Below, one piece after another: positions 59,978 to 64,000 of a DNA stretch of 64,000 nt (position 1 is the first letter of the stretch; every line of letters begins with the position of its first letter). Source of the DNA: an uncultured Adlercreutzia sp. (GTDB lineage: Bacteria > Actinomycetota > Coriobacteriia > Coriobacteriales > Eggerthellaceae); contig CABSMC010000001.1 in NCBI GenBank assembly GCA_902478715.1, positions 37,479 to 101,478 on the forward strand, given 5' to 3'. Both the position numbers and the translations under genes were made by a program. The notes beneath the pieces are model-generated. The model ran no database searches and had not been told where the DNA came from. It saw only the letters and a program-made list of their open reading frames with translations.

Positions 59978-60199
59978 GACACAGATGACATATTCAAGAT
60001 CCACCAATCATGAGCTTCACGCTAATTTTTACACCCGCGCAGCCAGTAGTTCCAAACCGATTGTTCTTATGCCCGCAATGCCATAGCTTTATGAGGATTG
60101 CGCGGCGGGCTCTCCTTCCCCCTCCCGATTCCCGCCGCGCCCTTGAGAGAGTCGAAGGATTGGAAGCCGAGGCGTCAGCCGACGCCAGAAGGAGGACGA

Positions 60200-62428
60200 A
60201 TGAAAGGAAGCATTCTGGGCAACCGGGCCCTGCGCGTGGCCTGCGCCTGCGCCCTGGCCCTGGGCATCGCGCCCGCAGCGGCCTGGGGCGTCGCCGACGG
60301 CGAGCAGCCCGCCAGCGACGTCGACGCCCTGCAGGGGGTCGTGGAGGACATGCCGCAGGAAGACAGCGCCAGAGATACCGAACCTAAAATAGAAGGCGCT
60401 GGCAAAGACTCCTGTGCCAGAACGGACAGCGAGGGAACGCAAGGCGTAAACGAAGAGCCTTGCGATGACATTCCCAGCAACGACTCCGAGTTCACTGCAG
60501 CGCAGAAGGATGCCCAGCAATCCGCAGACGCGGATGGAAGCGCGGCGAGGGCAGAAGACCCTGCAGCCCCAAGCAGCACCCCTTCGAACAAGGGCGGACG
60601 GGCACTCTGCCGGAACGCCGCACAAACCGCATCCGCGACCAGATCCGGCGAATACGGCCTCTCCGCCTCCACGCAATCCGTCATCGTCCGTACCTATCTT
60701 TGCCCGATTTGCGGCCAAGATGTCTATCACGCAGAACCTAACAGCAACCTCATCGAGTACACCGTCTCATTGCCCGAGACCGCAGATCCCAGCGACTACT
60801 ATGTAGAAATCAGAAATTCCGAAGGGATTTCCTTCGATAGTTCGTCGATCGAGAATGAAGGCACCGGCGCGCTGACGTGCACCGCCACCGTCTCTGGCTC
60901 GTACAACATCGTGCTGCTCAGAAGCTTCGGCCCAAGCGAAACCCCCGATTCCGCCGATACCGCCCCTCTCGCTACCGTCCCTCTAGAGGTCGTGGTTGAG
61001 GAGAGCAGCGAAAATGCCACCCTCACACCTATCGCAGACAAGACGCTGATCGTCTCAAACAGCGAGGAGGCTAACTTTGTTGATGTTATCGGAGCATTCC
61101 CCGGTACAGATAGCGGCGTATTTGCGCCCAATGGGGCCGGAGCAGCTGTCCTGTGGGATCATCTCGATGGGGATTGGATAGCAAGCATCACCTCGAGCGA
61201 TCCGGCCATCGTGAGAATCGATGCCGAAGAAAGCAATGATGGCAGCGGAACGGCATACTGGCAGGCGCTCGGCCTCAAGCCCGGAATCGCAACTATCACC
61301 GTTTCCGTAAAAGATGGCCGAACGTTCAGCAACACCATCACCGTCGTCGAGCCATCGAGCTTCGACCCCAGCCAGCTCGCATTCGCTGAAGAAGCAATCG
61401 AGACCTTCGTCGGCGAGAACCCCTATTTCGAAGACTTCTCCAATGACTTCGTAACTGTTGGAGCAAATGAGAATTACCAAGGCCGTCCTTGGGCCATCAT
61501 CTCTCAGAACAAAGACGTTCTTCGCACTCTTTACGCAAGCACCGATGAGGTGGATGACATCGGTGCCTACGCCAACGGAAACCGGATCACCGCGCTCAAG
61601 CCCGGAACCGCAACGCTGGAGCTTTATTACATCAATTATGACAATTGGGAGCTCACCCTCGTCGACACTATGACGGTTACCGTAAGCGCCAAAACTGAGG
61701 CAACGGGCTCAACCTCCGCAAATTCAGATTTCTCGGGGCACATCGTATCGTCCAACGAAGCCACCGACACGCTCGTTAAGGACGGCGGTCTTTTCCTCAT
61801 TGCGGCCGATAAGGATACAGCGGAACTAAATGCCGGGCAAAAAAGCGCTCTACGCGAGGCCCAAAGCGCCGAAAGCGCCACCAAGGTCACCCCCATCGAC
61901 CTTTCCCTCGCCGATTCCGCCGGCAACATATTCGCCGACTACGACAACGATGCTTATCTGTTCACGGTACGCCTAAAGCTCGAAGGCGACTTGGCCGGCT
62001 TCAATCCAACTACGATGAGCGTGTATTACCTGGCAGACGACGGTTCGCCAGAGCCGGCGACCTGTTGGGTGCAGGACGGTTTTCTCTACATCGTCACCGA
62101 CCACTTCTCCCAATACGCCGTTCTGGGCAACGAGGCCACAACGCCCGACAACAACGGATCTCAGGGCAGCGGATCGACGAATGGCGGCTCACAGGGCGAC
62201 AACATGACGAACGTGTCCGACAAGGGGACCGAATCGAGCGCAGGCACTAGCGTTTCCGACAAGGACGCAAGCCGCACTAAAGACAAGGACTCCGCAACGG
62301 CCAAAGACCCCACTCCCCTCGCGCAGACTGGCGACAGCTTGCTGCCTCTTGCGGCAACCTTGGGAGTCGCGACTATTCTCGGCGCCGCAGGACTTGCCGT
62401 TGCGCGCCGTCGCATGAGCCGCTGGTAA
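60200..62428 (+). CDS. cell-surface protein with LAQTG sorting signal
   Basis: About 742 aa. Signal peptide (RALRVACACALALGIAPAAAWG, ~9-30), a long acidic Ser/Asp/Gln linker, a CPICGQDVYH motif of possible metal binding (~170), Ig/BIG2-like beta repeats (KPGIATITVSVKDGRTF and LKPGTATLELY), a domain ending TDHFSQYAVLG, a Ser/Asp/Lys-rich wall-spanning region, then LAQTGD, a hydrophobic helix and RRRMSRW: a sortase sorting signal with Ala in place of the usual Pro. GGAGGA precedes ATG 60200. Function unknown, likely adhesion or scaffold. Confidence 0.85.
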   Translation: MKGSILGNRALRVACACALALGIAPAAAWGVADGEQPASDVDALQGVVEDMPQEDSARDTEPKIEGAGKDSCARTDSEGTQGVNEEPCDDIPSNDSEFTAAQKDAQQSADADGSAARAEDPAAPSSTPSNKGGRALCRNAAQTASATRSGEYGLSASTQSVIVRTYLCPICGQDVYHAEPNSNLIEYTVSLPETADPSDYYVEIRNSEGISFDSSSIENEGTGALTCTATVSGSYNIVLLRSFGPSETPDSADTAPLATVPLEVVVEESSENATLTPIADKTLIVSNSEEANFVDVIGAFPGTDSGVFAPNGAGAAVLWDHLDGDWIASITSSDPAIVRIDAEESNDGSGTAYWQALGLKPGIATITVSVKDGRTFSNTITVVEPSSFDPSQLAFAEEAIETFVGENPYFEDFSNDFVTVGANENYQGRPWAIISQNKDVLRTLYASTDEVDDIGAYANGNRITALKPGTATLELYYINYDNWELTLVDTMTVTVSAKTEATGSTSANSDFSGHIVSSNEATDTLVKDGGLFLIAADKDTAELNAGQKSALREAQSAESATKVTPIDLSLADSAGNIFADYDNDAYLFTVRLKLEGDLAGFNPTTMSVYYLADDGSPEPATCWVQDGFLYIVTDHFSQYAVLGNEATTPDNNGSQGSGSTNGGSQGDNMTNVSDKGTESSAGTSVSDKDASRTKDKDSATAKDPTPLAQTGDSLLPLAATLGVATILGAAGLAVARRRMSRW

Positions 62429-62481
62429 GCCAAAACCCTGAAAGGTTAGGCTTCCTGCGCCTATTCCCCACCCAGCTATTC

Positions 62482-62512
62482 GAGGGCCGTCCTCACATCG
62501 AGAGCGGCCCTC
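62482..62512 (+). terminator. terminator hairpin
   Basis: GAGGGCCG pairs with CGGCCCTC, followed by TTAG, between the surface protein and lipoprotein genes. Confidence 0.65.
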
Positions 62513-62550
62513 TTAGCACCTGGCACCTGATCCACTAGAAGGAGGACACC

Positions 62551-63786
62551 ATGACCCTATCCGCCCTGGGACGCCTGCGGGCGCTTCCCACCATCGCCCT
62601 GGCGCTCGCCTTGGCCGCCGCCCTGGCCGGCTGCTCTACTTCCGAGCCAGCCGAGGAGACACCTGCCCCCGCACCCGCCGAGGAGCCCGCAGCTCCCGAG
62701 GCCCCTGCCGAGGAAGAGGCCGAAAAGCCCGAGCCCACCGCCCCCGCCATCGACAAAAGCCAGCTAGTAACCGCTCAAACTACATACAGCGAGGAGCTAA
62801 TAGACGATCCCGACACATTCGAAGCCACCTACAACGACGACGGGCGCCTCCTCTCATACGACAACGCGAACCAGCACTACGCATGGACTTACGACGACGC
62901 AGGCAGACTTCTCACGGAGAGCTACACGTCAACCGCAGAGGCCGGTGGCGAGAGCACTTTGACCACTTACACCTACGATTCCGAAGGAGTCCTCTCGGAA
63001 TCGTTGTACGAGGACAATTCGACCACCCTGTACATGAACCCGGAGACAGGGGAAATTGGCGAAGACTCCTCTCTCGGGGAGCCGTGGAATGAGCCCGAGC
63101 AAAGCACGCGCACGAAATGGACTTACAGCGACGATGGAAAGCAGCTTAAGAGCGAGACATACTCCCTCGAAGGAGAGCTGTTAGAAAGCGAGACAACCTA
63201 TTATGCTGAAGACGCACGTTATGCCTACGATACAATTCTGGGTACCCCCGACTGCATCGGCCTAACCAAATCCGCCGCTACGCCCTTGAGTCGCGAAACC
63301 CTCGATGCCAACGGCGAAAAAACGGGCGAGGCTACTTTCACGTACGATGCTCAAGGCAATTTGACTTCACAAGTTGTCACCGAGGGAGGCTACACCTACA
63401 CCGCCAACTACACTTACGACGACAAGGGAAACCAGACTTCGTGGTCCTTCGCCACCGATGATCCCGAAGAGGCCGTCTCATCCAATAGCACGACGACAGA
63501 ATGGACTTATGGGGCAGACGGGCTTCCTGTCTCGCAAAGCGAATACCAGGAAGGATCCGACATTCCCACGAACATCTTCTTCTACACCTACGACAGCAAA
63601 GGCCGACAGAAAACCTCTACCCAGGCGATAGCCATGGAGTCCTACGATGAGAACGGAGAGCCCACCGGAGAATTCGAGTACCTAGCGGGCTGCAACATCT
63701 TCACATTCCTGGAAGACGACGAAGAGCTCACCACCACTCCCGAGCAGCTGATGGCCGACGCCCGCGCACAGGTAGAGGCCGCTTAA
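62551..63786 (+). CDS. lipoprotein with YD/RHS-type repeats
   Basis: About 411 aa. Signal peptide ending in the lipobox LAGC (Cys ~28), a Pro/Ala/Glu-rich linker, then about ten tandem units of the pattern TYDxxGxL/Q (TYDDAGRLL, TYDSEGVL, TYDAQGNL, TYDDKGNQT, TYDSKGRQ), the YD-repeat signature of RHS-type proteins, here without toxin or core domain. Probably displayed on the outer face of the membrane. AAGGAGGA precedes the ATG. Function unknown. Confidence 0.82.
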   Translation: MTLSALGRLRALPTIALALALAAALAGCSTSEPAEETPAPAPAEEPAAPEAPAEEEAEKPEPTAPAIDKSQLVTAQTTYSEELIDDPDTFEATYNDDGRLLSYDNANQHYAWTYDDAGRLLTESYTSTAEAGGESTLTTYTYDSEGVLSESLYEDNSTTLYMNPETGEIGEDSSLGEPWNEPEQSTRTKWTYSDDGKQLKSETYSLEGELLESETTYYAEDARYAYDTILGTPDCIGLTKSAATPLSRETLDANGEKTGEATFTYDAQGNLTSQVVTEGGYTYTANYTYDDKGNQTSWSFATDDPEEAVSSNSTTTEWTYGADGLPVSQSEYQEGSDIPTNIFFYTYDSKGRQKTSTQAIAMESYDENGEPTGEFEYLAGCNIFTFLEDDEELTTTPEQLMADARAQVEAA

Positions 63787-63886
63787 ATGACGAGCGTTTA
63801 GACAAAGGGCCCTCATCTTCCTGAGCACTCAGGAGAAGCCCGGTACTTGACCGCTTCCCAACCTTTTTTCCTCACATTTCAAAAGA

Positions 63887-63928
63887 ATGCCCTGCCTCGC
63901 ATTGGTTTTAGCGCGGCGGGGCATTTTT
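63887..63928 (+). terminator. intrinsic terminator
   Basis: ATGCCCTGCC pairs with GGCGGGGCAT and is followed by TTTTT, about 100 bp after the lipoprotein stop. The last bases of the window (to 64000) show no feature. Confidence 0.8.
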
Positions 63929-64000
63929 GCGCAGTTCTTCCAGATCCCCTGTCTCACCTTCGCCCTCTCACCTTAGCCAATTCCCTTCGTGCCTTCACCC

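Noticed and set aside
1..64000. tRNA, rRNA, prophage or CRISPR-Cas genes
   Set aside because: Reading the intergenic gaps showed no cloverleaf, rRNA signature, phage structural gene, cas gene or regular repeat-spacer array; short RNAs could still be missed by eye.

Overview
The window looks like chromosomal DNA from a high-GC, anaerobic actinobacterium, most likely a gut member of the Coriobacteriia, family Eggerthellaceae. This is inferred from the overall gene style: a Tat-exported DMSO-reductase-family respiratory enzyme, a membrane-bound LuxR-type regulator, FabK-type fatty acid synthesis, an Elp3 gene, HTH plus Ser/Thr kinase pairs, and promoters placed 7 nt before the start codon. I cannot name the genus. 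I see no rRNA, tRNA, CRISPR array, prophage or transposase gene.

Layout. 0.7-3.5 kb: lipase/esterase plus membrane acyltransferase pair. 3.5-7.3 kb: ECF transporter operon (S, two ATPases, T) behind a T-box riboswitch whose specifier reads as UGG (Trp); the S component resembles TrpP. 7.7-8.8 kb: a nuclease-like protein flanked by two related inverted-repeat elements. 9.3-12 kb: small membrane proteins and a DAHP synthase/chorismate mutase pair. 12.5-17 kb: molybdopterin oxidoreductase operon (catalytic, Fe-S and NrfD subunits). 17.3-19.3 kb: orphan HigA-like antitoxin and a hipBA operon with three operator palindromes. 19.3-23.3 kb: SPFH protein, GntR regulator, a second NrfD-like protein and UppP. 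23.9-31.4 kb: LuxR regulator, acyltransferase, RNA methyltransferase, HTH/Ser-Thr kinase pair, DUF4190-like protein and a YtrB-like ABC exporter. 31.7-36.9 kb: C39-like peptidase, VanRS-like two-component system and DAP dehydrogenase. 37.3-45.9 kb: type II fatty acid synthesis cluster (AccD-AccA fusion, FabZ, F, G, D, K and divergent FabH). 46-52.1 kb: CapA, a tail-anchored protein, a sortase-like protein, Ppx/GppA, a TIM-barrel-like protein and ThrH. 52.3-55.9 kb: Elp3, an overlapping Trm9-like methyltransferase and a small Cys-rich protein. 55.9-58.7 kb: LytTR regulator with what looks like a histidine kinase split over two genes. 59.2-60 kb: VapBC. 60.2-63.8 kb: LAQTG-anchored surface protein and a YD-repeat lipoprotein.

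The most notable points are the Elp3-Trm9-like operon (a eukaryote-style wobble-uridine route in a bacterium), the split kinase, the AccD-AccA fusion carrying a biotin-carboxylase-N-like domain, and intergenic DNA crowded with long inverted repeats. These repeats fall into recognisable families: a two-copy structured element with compensatory stem changes, a four-member arm family around GCTAACAATCGCAATTT, a two-member family flanking the nuclease gene, and a REP-like family that has also entered two coding sequences in frame. Coordinates of starts were chosen from ribosome-binding sites, operon overlaps or -10 boxes; some may be off by one alternative start.
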